From positions 37,107 through 101,106 of the forward strand of contig JAILPK010000025.1 in NCBI GenBank assembly GCA_024699495.1: a stretch of 64,000 bases of DNA, written 5' to 3'. A program made the translations under genes and the position numbers. The stretch comes from Bacteroidaceae bacterium. GTDB lineage: Bacteria > Bacteroidota > Bacteroidia > Bacteroidales > Bacteroidaceae. Below, in pieces: positions 29,165 to 39,095 of the stretch (the stretch's first letter is position 1; the number at the start of each line of letters is the position of its first letter). The notes below the pieces were generated by a model. The model made no database searches. It had not been told where the DNA came from and was given only the letters and a program-made list of their open reading frames with translations.

Positions 29165-30313
29165 CTACTCTTTGGGGAAGGCCCTGCGATAGGCCGCAAA
29201 TGAAGTGTTGAACCATGAATATCCGTTGCGGCGTTCATGGTCAATCTCCTCAACTCTTTGGCGGGGGATTCCGTCACGACCGCAAAACAGGGGGCGGCCG
29301 TACTTTAAGTCATAGAATCTGGCCCATAGTGGCGGACAGTTCTCGTCAGGCAGACAGGGGACTATTCGATAGTCGCGCTGGCGTTTGGAATTATGGAAGA
29401 ATTCTTTTCGCATGCCGTTCAGCTGGTGCTTTTCGAACCAGGACTCAGCAGACGATATTGACAGACGTACTGCTAATGAGTCCGGGCAGCTCTTTTCGCT
29501 CAGGGTTTCACGGAGAAAACGCAGTATGGTGACGCTTTCGGATGTGCAGAACGAGGGTAGTTCGTATGCTCGTGCCTGTACGGGAGCCATCGTAATCGGG
29601 TCATGCTGCTGGCACCATATAGCTAGTTTTCCTTCGTCGTCCTTCAACTGGCATTTCAATATACATCTGACTCCCTTCTCGCAGGCTTCATGTGCCCGTT
29701 GTCGCATGATGGGCAGAATCTGGTCTGCTGAGTCAGAGGCCAAAGGAGCAAAGACACCTCTCAGGGCTGCAAAGTCGCGCAACAGACGCAATACATTCAC
29801 CATGGCATTGTCGTTGAAGGTGATGGCTGCGTGATAGTGGTCGTCGCGCGGCCAATACTGCGGGAAACCGCCATTTGAATATTGCATGCATAAGAGGTAT
29901 TCTACGCCTTGCATCACCGACCTCCGGCATTGTCTGGCAAGTGCTTCTGTGTTGGCAACTGTAGATTGCCTGTTGGCTTTATAATAGCGCATCAGAAACC
30001 CAATCTCAAACGTTGTGGCGCTGTTGTCTATGGTTGCAACCGAATTTTGCTCGCTGATGCCTTTGAGTTTCCTTTGGCTCAGCGCTTTGTCATCAGAGGC
30101 AGACGGCTTGGGGAAGAATATGTTCTTCGGCCATCCCCCCACAGGAGTCTGGAATTTGATTACAGACCTCACCACATTCGCAGCTTCGGAGGACTTGAGC
30201 AGAGAGTCGGGATAGGCAGATGCAAACGGATGCCAATCCTTATAGGGCTGGCTGAATACCATCAGAGGCACCATTGTGCAGATTATGTACAGGATGCTGC
30301 GCAGGACTCTCAC
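29165..30313 (-). CDS. Pectate lyase (PL10-like)
   Basis: FQTPVGGWPKNIFFPK; ATIDNSATTFEIGFLMRYYKA; NGGFPQYWPRDDHYHAAITFNDNAMVNVLRLL. Confidence 0.85.
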   Translation of the reverse strand: MRVLRSILYIICTMVPLMVFSQPYKDWHPFASAYPDSLLKSSEAANVVRSVIKFQTPVGGWPKNIFFPKPSASDDKALSQRKLKGISEQNSVATIDNSATTFEIGFLMRYYKANRQSTVANTEALARQCRRSVMQGVEYLLCMQYSNGGFPQYWPRDDHYHAAITFNDNAMVNVLRLLRDFAALRGVFAPLASDSADQILPIMRQRAHEACEKGVRCILKCQLKDDEGKLAIWCQQHDPITMAPVQARAYELPSFCTSESVTILRFLRETLSEKSCPDSLAVRLSISSAESWFEKHQLNGMRKEFFHNSKRQRDYRIVPCLPDENCPPLWARFYDLKYGRPLFCGRDGIPRQRVEEIDHERRNGYSWFNTSFAAYRRAFPKE

Positions 30314-30317
30314 TCGT

Positions 30318-31061
30318 TCAGATGTATGTTTGCTTTTCCTGTTCGGAAAGTCGTTCTATGTTCTCCTGTTTCAGACTTCCGCCGAAGAAGGCCATCTGTA
30401 GCAGTAGCGTAAGGCTCCCGATATATGCAAAGCATGCGCCAATGGCGGCAAATACGTACTGGGCAACGGGCAACCATGCGGGTATGGTGAATGTGTCGCC
30501 AAGGCTGATGGCCGTTTTCATAACTATTTCCACATAAAGCAGTATGGCAAATGGCAAAGCACCGATGAGTGTGATTACAAACCAACTGAGACAACCTATG
30601 AGCATTACTGCTAACAGCTGCCCCCAGCGGCGGGCTCTCTTAATCATGAGAACCAGAAGCTGCAAGGTAGTTTTTTTTGCCGGCTTCAGGCCTTCAGCAA
30701 TCAGGTTTATTGCGGTTGGAGCGTTGCTCTTGTTCTTGCTTTGCCACGGGGCTCTTAAGGCGGGGAAATAACCCAGAATGTGATATTTGCGCACAAGAAT
30801 GCCAACCTGCAGTATGCCGCACACTGCCACACCGATTCCACATAAGGTTAAGACTAAGGGCACCGCAATGGAGGAGCCTGTGAAATATTTGAAAAAGAGC
30901 AGTATGGTCACACCCCAAAGGCTGCTCAAGAGGAGCATGGGCATGGAGGCGCGGATCAAGAACCACAGATTGTCGGCCATCATTCTCCACCCCTCAATCA
31001 CACATCCGGATGCTGTACGCACGCGGAGCAACTGCTGAACTTTCTTTTCTTCGTTTTCCAT
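30318..31061 (-). CDS. Multi-pass membrane protein, unknown function
   Basis: 247 aa with several hydrophobic segments. Confidence 0.75.
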   Translation of the reverse strand: MENEEKKVQQLLRVRTASGCVIEGWRMMADNLWFLIRASMPMLLLSSLWGVTILLFFKYFTGSSIAVPLVLTLCGIGVAVCGILQVGILVRKYHILGYFPALRAPWQSKNKSNAPTAINLIAEGLKPAKKTTLQLLVLMIKRARRWGQLLAVMLIGCLSWFVITLIGALPFAILLYVEIVMKTAISLGDTFTIPAWLPVAQYVFAAIGACFAYIGSLTLLLQMAFFGGSLKQENIERLSEQEKQTYI

Positions 31062-31168
31062 AACTTTAATTGGATTTTTTTCAACGCAAAGGTATATGAT
31101 TTTTATGTAACAGCATAAGAATTTTAAGAATTATAACGCAAAAAGTTGGCAATACAACTCTTTTTCCA

Positions 31169-31176
31169 TACCTTTG
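31169..31176 (+). promoter_or_regulatory. -7 element TACCTTTG
   Basis: 32 nt upstream of ATG near 31208. Confidence 0.45.
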
Positions 31177-31201
31177 CGTAGTTTTTTAACACAAATATGG
31201 T

Positions 31202-32194
31202 TTGGCTATGGCACAAGATATTGTCAGATGGGGCTTTATCGGATGCGGTGAGGTCACGGAGAAGAAGAGCGGACCGGCCTTCGGCAAGGTGGAAGGGTCC
31301 ATGGTGCAGGCGGTTATGAGCCGCAATCGGGATAAGGCGCGCAGCTATGCCGAACGTCATCATATTCCGAGTTATTATTCAGATGCCCAGCAACTTATCG
31401 ACGACCCTCAAGTGAATGCAATATATATTGCTACGCCACCCTCTTCACATGCTACATACGCCATCATGGCTATGAAGAGTGGCAAGCCTGTTTATGTCGA
31501 GAAACCTTTGGCACAAAGCTATGAGGAATGTCTTCGGGTGAATCGCGTCAGCCGCGAGACAGGCGTGCCTTGTTTTGTGGCATACTACAGGCGATGCCTC
31601 CCTTATTTTCAGTTTGTGAAAGACCTCGTGCTCAAGGGAACCATAGGCCGGGTGATGGGAGTTCAGATTCATTTTGCCGTGCCGCCAAGAGACCTGGATT
31701 ATAATCATGCAGCCCTGCCTTGGCGTGTTCAGCGTGATATAGCAGGCGGCGGTTATTTTTATGATTTGGCTCCTCATCAGTTGGATTTGCTGCAGGAGAT
31801 ATTCGGGCCAATAACGCGCGCATCTGGTTTCTGTGCCAATCGCGGTGGCCTTTATGATACTGAGGACACCGTCAGCGCGGCTTTCCAGTTTGCCGACGGC
31901 CTGCCAGGAAGCGGCACGTGGAGCTTCTGTGCCCATGACAGCGCCCGGACAGACCGGATTGCAATCATCGGTGACAAGGGGCAGGTCCGTTTCTCGGTGT
32001 TTACTTACGAGCCGATACTGTTATGCACAAGCGAGGGAGAGAAGGTCTTTAACATCCCCAATCCTCAGCATGTGCAGCAGCCGCTGATCCAGCAGGTGGT
32101 GGAACATCTGCTGAAAACCGGCACATGCACTTTGGATAGCGTGAGCGCCACCTCTGTGAATTGGGTGATGGATAAGATTCTTGGAAAACTGTAA
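31202..32194 (+). CDS. Gfo/Idh/MocA family oxidoreductase
   Basis: VRWGFIGCGEVTEKKSGPAF; VNAIYIATPPSSHATYAIMAMKSGKPVYVEKPLAQSYEEC; true ATG likely at 31208. Confidence 0.93.
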   Translation: MAMAQDIVRWGFIGCGEVTEKKSGPAFGKVEGSMVQAVMSRNRDKARSYAERHHIPSYYSDAQQLIDDPQVNAIYIATPPSSHATYAIMAMKSGKPVYVEKPLAQSYEECLRVNRVSRETGVPCFVAYYRRCLPYFQFVKDLVLKGTIGRVMGVQIHFAVPPRDLDYNHAALPWRVQRDIAGGGYFYDLAPHQLDLLQEIFGPITRASGFCANRGGLYDTEDTVSAAFQFADGLPGSGTWSFCAHDSARTDRIAIIGDKGQVRFSVFTYEPILLCTSEGEKVFNIPNPQHVQQPLIQQVVEHLLKTGTCTLDSVSATSVNWVMDKILGKL

Positions 32195-32308
32195 GAATTT
32201 CAAGGTTCTTGGAAAACAAAAGATGACATTGTTTTGGGAGAAACATATAAAGCCAATATTATGGAGAAACTTTAAAAAGTAAGATTAGAGAAGCATCAGC
32301 AAGAAAAT

Positions 32309-33517
32309 ATGCATATTGTCTCTTTTATTATATCGTTGGTTTCGTTCATGGCGTTAAGCATATTAGATGCTTTTGCTTTTGAGCCACAGTCAGGAATACC
32401 TGAAAGCGGCGACTCGCTGGCCGTGCGGGATTCTGTTTCGGCAAGCGCTTCTCTAACAGCAGATTCAGTCACGATTTCTCCCAAGCCTTTCAAAAGAGCT
32501 TTGAGTAAGGTAGGCAATTTTTTTTCGCAAGCCCTGAAGACCTTCAACGATTTCGACTCTACGTATGTGTTACCGATAGAATATAATTTTACTGCGATGT
32601 TGCAGGGTACACAGAACTATGAATTCTATTACATGCAGCAAAAGCCGTATCAGGTGTCGTTCGCCCAAAATCCTGACTTCCGCCTTGGCCCTTATTTAGG
32701 GTGGAGCTTCATCTTCCTCGGTTATACATTCGATGTGTCGCGGATAGGCAAAGGCGCATCCAGAGACTCACGCTTTGACCTCTCTCTCTACACCTCAATG
32801 GTGGGAATAGATTTTTTCTACCGGCGCACAGGCAATGATTTTAAAATCCGAAAAATAGCCGGTTGGGGAGACGACACGGCAGACCTAATCGGGACGAAAA
32901 GTGACTATATCAGCACCAGTATCCGCGGGCTTGATGTCTATTATGTGTTTAATCACCGCAGATTCTCCCTGCCTGCAGTATATAACCAGGGAAAGATGCA
33001 GAAGCGTTCTGCCGGTTCGTGGTTGTGCGGAGCCAATATTACAGGTCACGATATAAAATTTGATGTCGCCGCTCTGCCGGAAGAACTTTATGCCCAAGAT
33101 GAGGATGATAATAATAATTTCTGGGCCTTGGAGCGCGTTAATTATATAGATTACAGCGTCAATTTCGGATATGCTTACAACTGGGTTCCGCGCCGCAACT
33201 GGTGTCTCGGAATACAGGTGTTGCCAGAGTTGGGTTACAAACGTATAACGACAAAAACCATCATGGTCGATGACAACATGGAAGAGGACCGTTACGAGAA
33301 CAACATCATGAACAAACTGGACGAGGTCTTCCGCCGTCGTGGTAATCTAAATATAAATATCAAGGGCCGTGCTGGTATCGTATATAACAACCAGCGTTGG
33401 TTTACAGGTATCTATGGCGTAATCAACAGCTATAATTTCCGCCGTGGAGACCGCATATTCAGAGACACTTTTGGAACAATAAACATATATGTGGGATTCT
33501 TCTTTCAACACAAATAA
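32309..33517 (+). CDS. DUF4421 domain-containing protein
   Basis: 402 aa; SWSFIFLGYTFDV, FFYRRTGNDFKIRK, RRFSLPAVYNQGKMQKRSAGSWLCG pattern. Confidence 0.75.
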   Translation: MHIVSFIISLVSFMALSILDAFAFEPQSGIPESGDSLAVRDSVSASASLTADSVTISPKPFKRALSKVGNFFSQALKTFNDFDSTYVLPIEYNFTAMLQGTQNYEFYYMQQKPYQVSFAQNPDFRLGPYLGWSFIFLGYTFDVSRIGKGASRDSRFDLSLYTSMVGIDFFYRRTGNDFKIRKIAGWGDDTADLIGTKSDYISTSIRGLDVYYVFNHRRFSLPAVYNQGKMQKRSAGSWLCGANITGHDIKFDVAALPEELYAQDEDDNNNFWALERVNYIDYSVNFGYAYNWVPRRNWCLGIQVLPELGYKRITTKTIMVDDNMEEDRYENNIMNKLDEVFRRRGNLNINIKGRAGIVYNNQRWFTGIYGVINSYNFRRGDRIFRDTFGTINIYVGFFFQHK

Positions 33518-33521
33518 ATCG

Positions 33522-34343
33522 ATGTTAGGTCAGTATATCAAGAGCATTGAGATAGATTCTCTGTGGCGTGGAACGCGCCATATCAGATGGGAGTTGCGCC
33601 CCGGTGTAAATGTCCTCTCGGGCATCAACGGTGTGGGTAAGAGCACCATACTCAGCAAGACCATTAAGTTTCTTGCGGGCCGCAAAGAGGATTTGGGAAG
33701 AGATCTTGCGCGGCTCGGCGTTCACCTCACTTTCGAGCCGGAAGAGGCCGATACCGTGAGATATGACGTTATCAGAGGCATTGACCGCCCGCTGGTAAGC
33801 GCGGACATGCTCAGTCGTATCAGCGACACGCGGATGTCAACAGAGTTGGATTTCCAGCTCTATCAGTTACAGCGCAAATATCTCGACTATCAGGTGAACC
33901 AAAGCAACCGCATCGTTGCCCTCTTCACTGCTGCCTCCCCTGATGCCCACGAGAAAGCAGCTGCCATAGCTGGCGAAAAGACCCGTTTCTTTGATCTGGT
34001 TGACGATCTCTTCGCTTCCACCCAGAAGACTATAGACCGCACAGCTAACGAGCTGTTCTTCAATCATCTCGGAGAGCGTATCCCACCTTATGTCCTATCG
34101 TCGGGCGAGAAACAGATGCTTATAATCCTGCTTACCGTGCTCATTGAGAACCGCGAGCCGTATGTGTTGTTGATGGATGAGCCGGAAATCAGTCTTCATG
34201 TGGAATGGCAACAGAGGCTGCTGCAGCTGATTACCGAGCTGAACCCTTCTGTCCAGGTGATTCTCACCACCCACTCTCCGGCTGTGATAATGAATGGATG
34301 GATGGATTGTGTAACAGATGTTGAGGATATTATTATCGGATGA
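33522..34343 (+). CDS. AAA/ABC-type ATPase, PARIS AriA-like partner
   Basis: Walker A GINGVGKST, signature LSSGEKQML, Walker B YVLLMDEPEISLH, switch LTTHSPAVI; start MLGQYIKS preferred over 33489 (which would overlap DUF4421). Confidence 0.85.
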   Translation: MLGQYIKSIEIDSLWRGTRHIRWELRPGVNVLSGINGVGKSTILSKTIKFLAGRKEDLGRDLARLGVHLTFEPEEADTVRYDVIRGIDRPLVSADMLSRISDTRMSTELDFQLYQLQRKYLDYQVNQSNRIVALFTAASPDAHEKAAAIAGEKTRFFDLVDDLFASTQKTIDRTANELFFNHLGERIPPYVLSSGEKQMLIILLTVLIENREPYVLLMDEPEISLHVEWQQRLLQLITELNPSVQVILTTHSPAVIMNGWMDCVTDVEDIIIG

Positions 34344-35341
34344 GACGCCTGAATGATAATCTGAACAACGCGTATGTGGAGGCGGCTAACCGTCTCCGCC
34401 CTTCCCGCAGACGTCGGCGTATTGTTGCATACGTGGAGAGTTTTGATGACATTTTTTTCTGGCGTACAGTCCTTGACGAGTTCGAGAACGAGAGCCTGTA
34501 TTTTGAAATCCAACTGCCTTCGCGCCGTTCGCTACAAAAAGGAAAGAAGGCTGCCTTGATGAACCTTCTGCACACCACTCAACTGGGCAGCAGTATGATT
34601 GCCTGTGTCGATGCTGATTATGACTGGATTCTGCGTGACACCACAGAGACGTCACGTTTCATCAACAGTTCTCCGTTCGTTCTCCATACACGTGTCTATG
34701 CCATAGAAAACTTCCAATGCTATGCCCCTTCATTGCATCAGGCTGTGGTGCAGGCAACACTCAACGACCGTCCGACTATCGAATTCGAATCCTTCCTGAG
34801 CCAATACAGCATTATTGTGTGGCCGCTTTTCGTTTGGAATATATGGGCATACCGTGCTGACCGGTATTCCGGCTTCACCATGACGGATTTCTGTGGTTTT
34901 GTTTCATTCCGTGATGTGAATATCCATCACCCCGAGCAGACTTTAGAGCAGTTGCGTAGGCGTGTAAACCAGAAGATTTCGTGGATGCAGCGTAAGCACC
35001 CGGAGGCAAAAAACGGCCCGACGAGCTATTCGGCAGTGCGTGATGATTTACTTTCCATGGGGCTCACCCCGGAAACAACCTATCTGTTTATTCAGGGGCA
35101 CACTCTCTTCGAAAATGTAGTAATGCCACTTCTCTCGCCAATCTGCAATATGCTGCGCAGAGAACGCGAGCGCGAGATCCAGAGACTTGCATGCCACTCC
35201 ACTCAACGCCAGAACGAGCTCTCATCCTATCAGCACAGTCAAATGCCAATAGAACTTGTGCTGCGTCGTAATATTTATTTCAAGGATGCCCCCATGTACC
35301 AGCAGATAAGAGACAACATCACGAAGATAATAAATATGTAA
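34340..35341 (+). CDS. DUF4435 domain-containing protein (Toprim-like; PARIS AriB-like)
   Basis: VAYVESFDDIFFWRTVLDEFE and MIACVDADYDWIL (E ... DxD); ATGA overlap with ATPase gene. Confidence 0.8.
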   Translation: MRRLNDNLNNAYVEAANRLRPSRRRRRIVAYVESFDDIFFWRTVLDEFENESLYFEIQLPSRRSLQKGKKAALMNLLHTTQLGSSMIACVDADYDWILRDTTETSRFINSSPFVLHTRVYAIENFQCYAPSLHQAVVQATLNDRPTIEFESFLSQYSIIVWPLFVWNIWAYRADRYSGFTMTDFCGFVSFRDVNIHHPEQTLEQLRRRVNQKISWMQRKHPEAKNGPTSYSAVRDDLLSMGLTPETTYLFIQGHTLFENVVMPLLSPICNMLRREREREIQRLACHSTQRQNELSSYQHSQMPIELVLRRNIYFKDAPMYQQIRDNITKIINM

Positions 35342-35603
35342 CCATCCTTATTGCACGATAGCCCGGCTCCCACATTTTCCATCGGCTTTCGCCTACCTAT
35401 CACCCTCGGCTCATACCGTGCCAGACCACATTTTCCATCTTCCATTTTCCATCGGCCATCGGCCGCTACGCCATCCTTCCTTTCCTTCCATTCTCCGCTC
35501 CCTGAGGAGAGGCCTGGAGTTGTTCTGCTGCTGCCGTCTGTTCCTTTTGGTGAAGCAGCTTCACCCTCCTGCACAGCCCTTTATGTATAGCGAGTAAATA
35601 CCC

Positions 35604-36815
35604 CTATTTGTTTGGGGCTTGTTTGTTTGCGGGCAGGAGTAGGTTGAGTGCCACGCCGACTAAGGCGGACAGTCCGATGCCGCTGATCGAGAAATTACCT
35701 ACGGAGAGCACTGCTCCCCCGATGCCCATGGTGAGGGTGACGGATATGATTATTATGTTACGTGTGAGATGCAGGTCTACTTTGTTCTGTATGAGATTCT
35801 GAATGCCTACGGTGGCTATGGTGCCGAAGAGTAGCAGCATAATCCCTCCTAGTACGGCTTGGGGAATGGAGTGCAGGAGTGCCGACATCTTGTCCACGAT
35901 GGAGAATATGATGGCTGTGATGGCAGTGATGCGGATTACTTGGGGGTGTGTTACTCGGGTGATCTGCATGGCCCCGGTAACCTCGCTGTAGGTGGTCACT
36001 GGAGGGCCTCCGAAAAAGGCTGCGAACAGGCATGCCAGTCCGTCCCCAAACATAGTGCGATGGAGTCCGGGGTCTTTGACGAAATCCTTTCCTGCCACGG
36101 TTCCCACGACGTAGACGTCTCCGATATGTTCGATTACGGGGGCTATTGCCACGGGAATCATGAACACAAACGGCTTCCATGCAAATTGGGGCAGATGGAA
36201 ATTGGTAATGCTCGGCGGCAGGGCGAACCAGGAGGCTTCGCTGAGCGCAGAGAGATCAACCAACCCCATCAGCAGAGCTGTCACGTAGCCCACAGTTATT
36301 CCGCATACCACGGGCACGAGTTTCATTAGTCCGCGGCCGAAGGTAAGTACGAGGATGGCTGTGACTAGGGATATTGATGCCAGCAGCCAGTTTTGCTTGG
36401 CCATATCTATGGCGGCGGGGGAGAGCGACAGACCAATGAGTATGATTACCGGCCCGACGACCACCGGGGGAAAGAGTCTGCTGAGCAGTTGGCGTCCGCG
36501 CCATTTGATTAGGAGGGACATTGAGAAATATACGAGAGCCACGCCGGAAATGCCTGCCAGCGTCCCCGGCATGCCCCATTGTTTCGAAGCGGATATGATA
36601 GGCGCAATGAAGGCAAAACTGGACCCTAGGAAGATGGGTACACGCCGTTTAGTCACCAGATGGAAGAGCAGCGTGCCTATGCCCGCAGTGAATAGGGCTG
36701 TGGCGGGATCTAGCCCGACCATCAGCGGCACGATGACAGTGGAACCAAAGGCTACAAAGAGAAATTGAATGCCTACGATGACCTTTCTGGAGGGAGATAG
36801 TTCTTCTGTTTCCAT
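35604..36815 (-). CDS. uraA: Uracil permease / NCS2 family transporter
   Basis: GLDPATALFTAGIGTLLFHLVTKRRVPIFLGSSFAFIAPI; HIGDVYVVGTVAGKDF; GGPPVTTYSEVTGAMQITRV. Confidence 0.93.
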   Translation of the reverse strand: METEELSPSRKVIVGIQFLFVAFGSTVIVPLMVGLDPATALFTAGIGTLLFHLVTKRRVPIFLGSSFAFIAPIISASKQWGMPGTLAGISGVALVYFSMSLLIKWRGRQLLSRLFPPVVVGPVIILIGLSLSPAAIDMAKQNWLLASISLVTAILVLTFGRGLMKLVPVVCGITVGYVTALLMGLVDLSALSEASWFALPPSITNFHLPQFAWKPFVFMIPVAIAPVIEHIGDVYVVGTVAGKDFVKDPGLHRTMFGDGLACLFAAFFGGPPVTTYSEVTGAMQITRVTHPQVIRITAITAIIFSIVDKMSALLHSIPQAVLGGIMLLLFGTIATVGIQNLIQNKVDLHLTRNIIIISVTLTMGIGGAVLSVGNFSISGIGLSALVGVALNLLLPANKQAPNK

Positions 36816-37050
36816 CTTTCAGTTTTTAGTTTATAATCAGTTCAAATCAGCGCAAATTTAATAACAGTTTTCATTACGGACAATCCAAGAGTTTTAAACA
36901 ATGTTAAAATCGATCTATTGCACAAGAATCGGTAGGAATCAGCATGTGAGAAGCAGTCTCCGGCTTTGTTCAGACGTCAGCAAATTGCATTTGTCTGCAT
37001 TGCTGTAAAAAATATATTATGAATGAGGATTTTTCTTCGGAATTTATGCC

Positions 37051-37058
37051 TATCTTTG
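37051..37058 (+). promoter_or_regulatory. -7 element TATCTTTG
   Basis: 86 nt upstream of ATG 37144. Confidence 0.4.
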
Positions 37059-37143
37059 CACGTGATTTGAGACTTTCGCCACAGAAACATCTCAAAAAAG
37101 AATAATAACAAGACAAATAACACGAAAAAAAAGAAATAAAAAT

Positions 37144-37407
37144 ATGAGTCAGAGGACATTTGCTACATGCGGGACATGCTCTAAGTTTATAAATTTCGAA
37201 ATTGATGACAACGGTTGTTTACACAACGTGCAGTTCGTAGGAGGTTGTCAGGGAAACACTACTGGCGTCGCGCGTCTGGTGGAGGGAATGAAGGCTGAGG
37301 AGGTTGTCTGCCGTCTGCGTGGTATCCAGTGCGGGCACAAGGGTACTTCATGTCCGGACCAGTTGGCCCAGGCTCTTGAGAAAGAGTTGGCGGAGGGAGG
37401 AATTTAA
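37144..37407 (+). CDS. TSCPD domain-containing protein (TIGR03905-like)
   Basis: FATCGTCSKFINFEIDDNGCLHNVQFVGGCQGNTTGVARLVEGM..CRLRGIQCGHKGTSCPDQLAQAL. Confidence 0.9.
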   Translation: MSQRTFATCGTCSKFINFEIDDNGCLHNVQFVGGCQGNTTGVARLVEGMKAEEVVCRLRGIQCGHKGTSCPDQLAQALEKELAEGGI

Positions 37408-37448
37408 CTATAGTGGCGTGCAGCCATGAGGGTGGGGGATTCAAAAAG

Positions 37449-38144
37449 TTATTTAGGTCTTCGAATCTCCTTCTCAGCAATCATAATATTGCCTTTTCTT
37501 ATCAGTTTTACAGCATCTGCCAGATGTCTATTCAGTTCCTCGGATGAAATATCATACATGTGTAAATATTTGGTGGAATGCATAAAACGATTGAAGAAGG
37601 GATTAAAGGAAACAAACCACTGAGAGTCAGCCACATTGGGAAGGTCCTGTATTATTATTGCGCATCTGAGCACTCTTGACTTGGCGCAGATGGCCAAAGT
37701 CATTCTTCCGTCCTTCATGTGCATCACGCAGATGCAGTGCTCGTGGATGACACGTTCGTGTTTCAGGTCATCTGCAGTCATTTTGTAATTGATGTTGACA
37801 TGGCGGTCGAAGCGGCTGTTGATGTCATTCATCATACTCCTGAACACTTTCCCGTGGGGGCTGGTGTCCTGTATCTGGTGGCTTATTATATAATAATGTA
37901 TCATCTCGTGTATGATACAGTCTTCAAATACCTGTTCATTTAAGTCATAAGCCCTGTTCATCTCAATGGAAAACTGTTTGTAGAAGCTGGTGCCGTCGGC
38001 CCTCTTCTCCTTATAGCATTTTACCCGCCCCATGGCGTTTCGTGCCTTGAAAAGTCCGAATCGGGGTCGGCTCAGTTCTCCGTTGAAGCACAGCTGGTTG
38101 AACTCGTCAAACTTCTGTTCGATGTAGCTTAATGTGACAGTCAT
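37449..38144 (-). CDS. SprT-like zinc metalloprotease domain protein
   Basis: FEDCIIHEMIHYYIISHQ HExxH-type motif; SRPRFGLFKARNAMGRVKCY. Confidence 0.85.
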   Translation of the reverse strand: MTVTLSYIEQKFDEFNQLCFNGELSRPRFGLFKARNAMGRVKCYKEKRADGTSFYKQFSIEMNRAYDLNEQVFEDCIIHEMIHYYIISHQIQDTSPHGKVFRSMMNDINSRFDRHVNINYKMTADDLKHERVIHEHCICVMHMKDGRMTLAICAKSRVLRCAIIIQDLPNVADSQWFVSFNPFFNRFMHSTKYLHMYDISSEELNRHLADAVKLIRKGNIMIAEKEIRRPK

Positions 38145-38403
38145 TAATATTCTTCCGCTTTATCGGGCACAAATATAGGCATAATTTTTATTGAGTGATT
38201 TCTTTATTGCTCTTTTATTTTGATGTGTGTTGATGTTTATATGTAAGAAGCCGAACGGGAGCAGTGGGCTTCTTCGCCAATCCTGCTTTTTATCACTTTG
38301 AAGAATGAGCCGCTGCTAATTTGCAAAATAAGTTAAATTATTTGCCCATCTCGCTTATAAAAGCGTACTTTGTACAGTTTTGTATTTATGTGATATATGA
38401 AGC

Positions 38404-38480
38404 AGAGGCTGCCACCACGACCACATACAACTGACGGCTGGTGGCCGGAGTAAAATGAGGCTTGAGAGAGTGGCTCCTCT
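38404..38480 (+). ncRNA. Possible structured 5' leader upstream of flavin reductase gene
   Basis: GCCACCA(38411-38417)/TGGTGGC(38439-38445) stem inside AGAGG(38404-38408)/CCTCT(38476-38480) closing stem. Confidence 0.3.
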
Positions 38481-38517
38481 TCCGTAAAAAATAATTTTTA
38501 TAATAAAGAATATATTT

Positions 38518-39084
38518 ATGAAACAATTCAAGTCAAGTGCGTGGCTGCTGCCACAACCGGTTCTGATCATCGGAACCTACGACAAAGAAGGTAAGCCAAA
38601 CGCTATGAATGCGGCTTGGGGCGGACAGTGGGATATGCATGAGATAATCATCTCGCTCGGTTCGCATTGCACCACCGACAACCTGGCCGCGAACCCTGAG
38701 TTTACTGTTGCCTTTGCCACCGTCGACACTATGGTGGCAGCGGATTATGTAGGTCTTGTGAGCGGTAGAAATACATCGGACAAAATAGCCCGGACGGGTT
38801 GGGAGACCGTCAAGGCTCCCGACGTGAACGCACCTCTGTTCAAGAACTTCCCGATGACTTTGGAGTGTCGGGTGAAAGAGAAAATCAACGAAAGTGACTC
38901 CGGTTATTATCTTATAGCTGAGATTGTAAATATCCTTTGCGACGAGAAGTATCTGGCTGCAGATGGCAAACCGGATGTGGAGAGGATGAATCTTATCACT
39001 TTCGACCCCGTACATAACGGTTACATACAGTTGGGTAAGACTGTAGGCAGCGCGTTCGCCGAAGGCAAAAAACTGAAATCCTAA
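38518..39084 (+). CDS. Flavin reductase family protein
   Basis: QPVLIIGTYDKEGKPNAMNAAWGG; SGRNTSDKIARTGWE. Confidence 0.9.
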   Translation: MKQFKSSAWLLPQPVLIIGTYDKEGKPNAMNAAWGGQWDMHEIIISLGSHCTTDNLAANPEFTVAFATVDTMVAADYVGLVSGRNTSDKIARTGWETVKAPDVNAPLFKNFPMTLECRVKEKINESDSGYYLIAEIVNILCDEKYLAADGKPDVERMNLITFDPVHNGYIQLGKTVGSAFAEGKKLKS

Positions 39085-39095
39085 TATTTCCTGAT

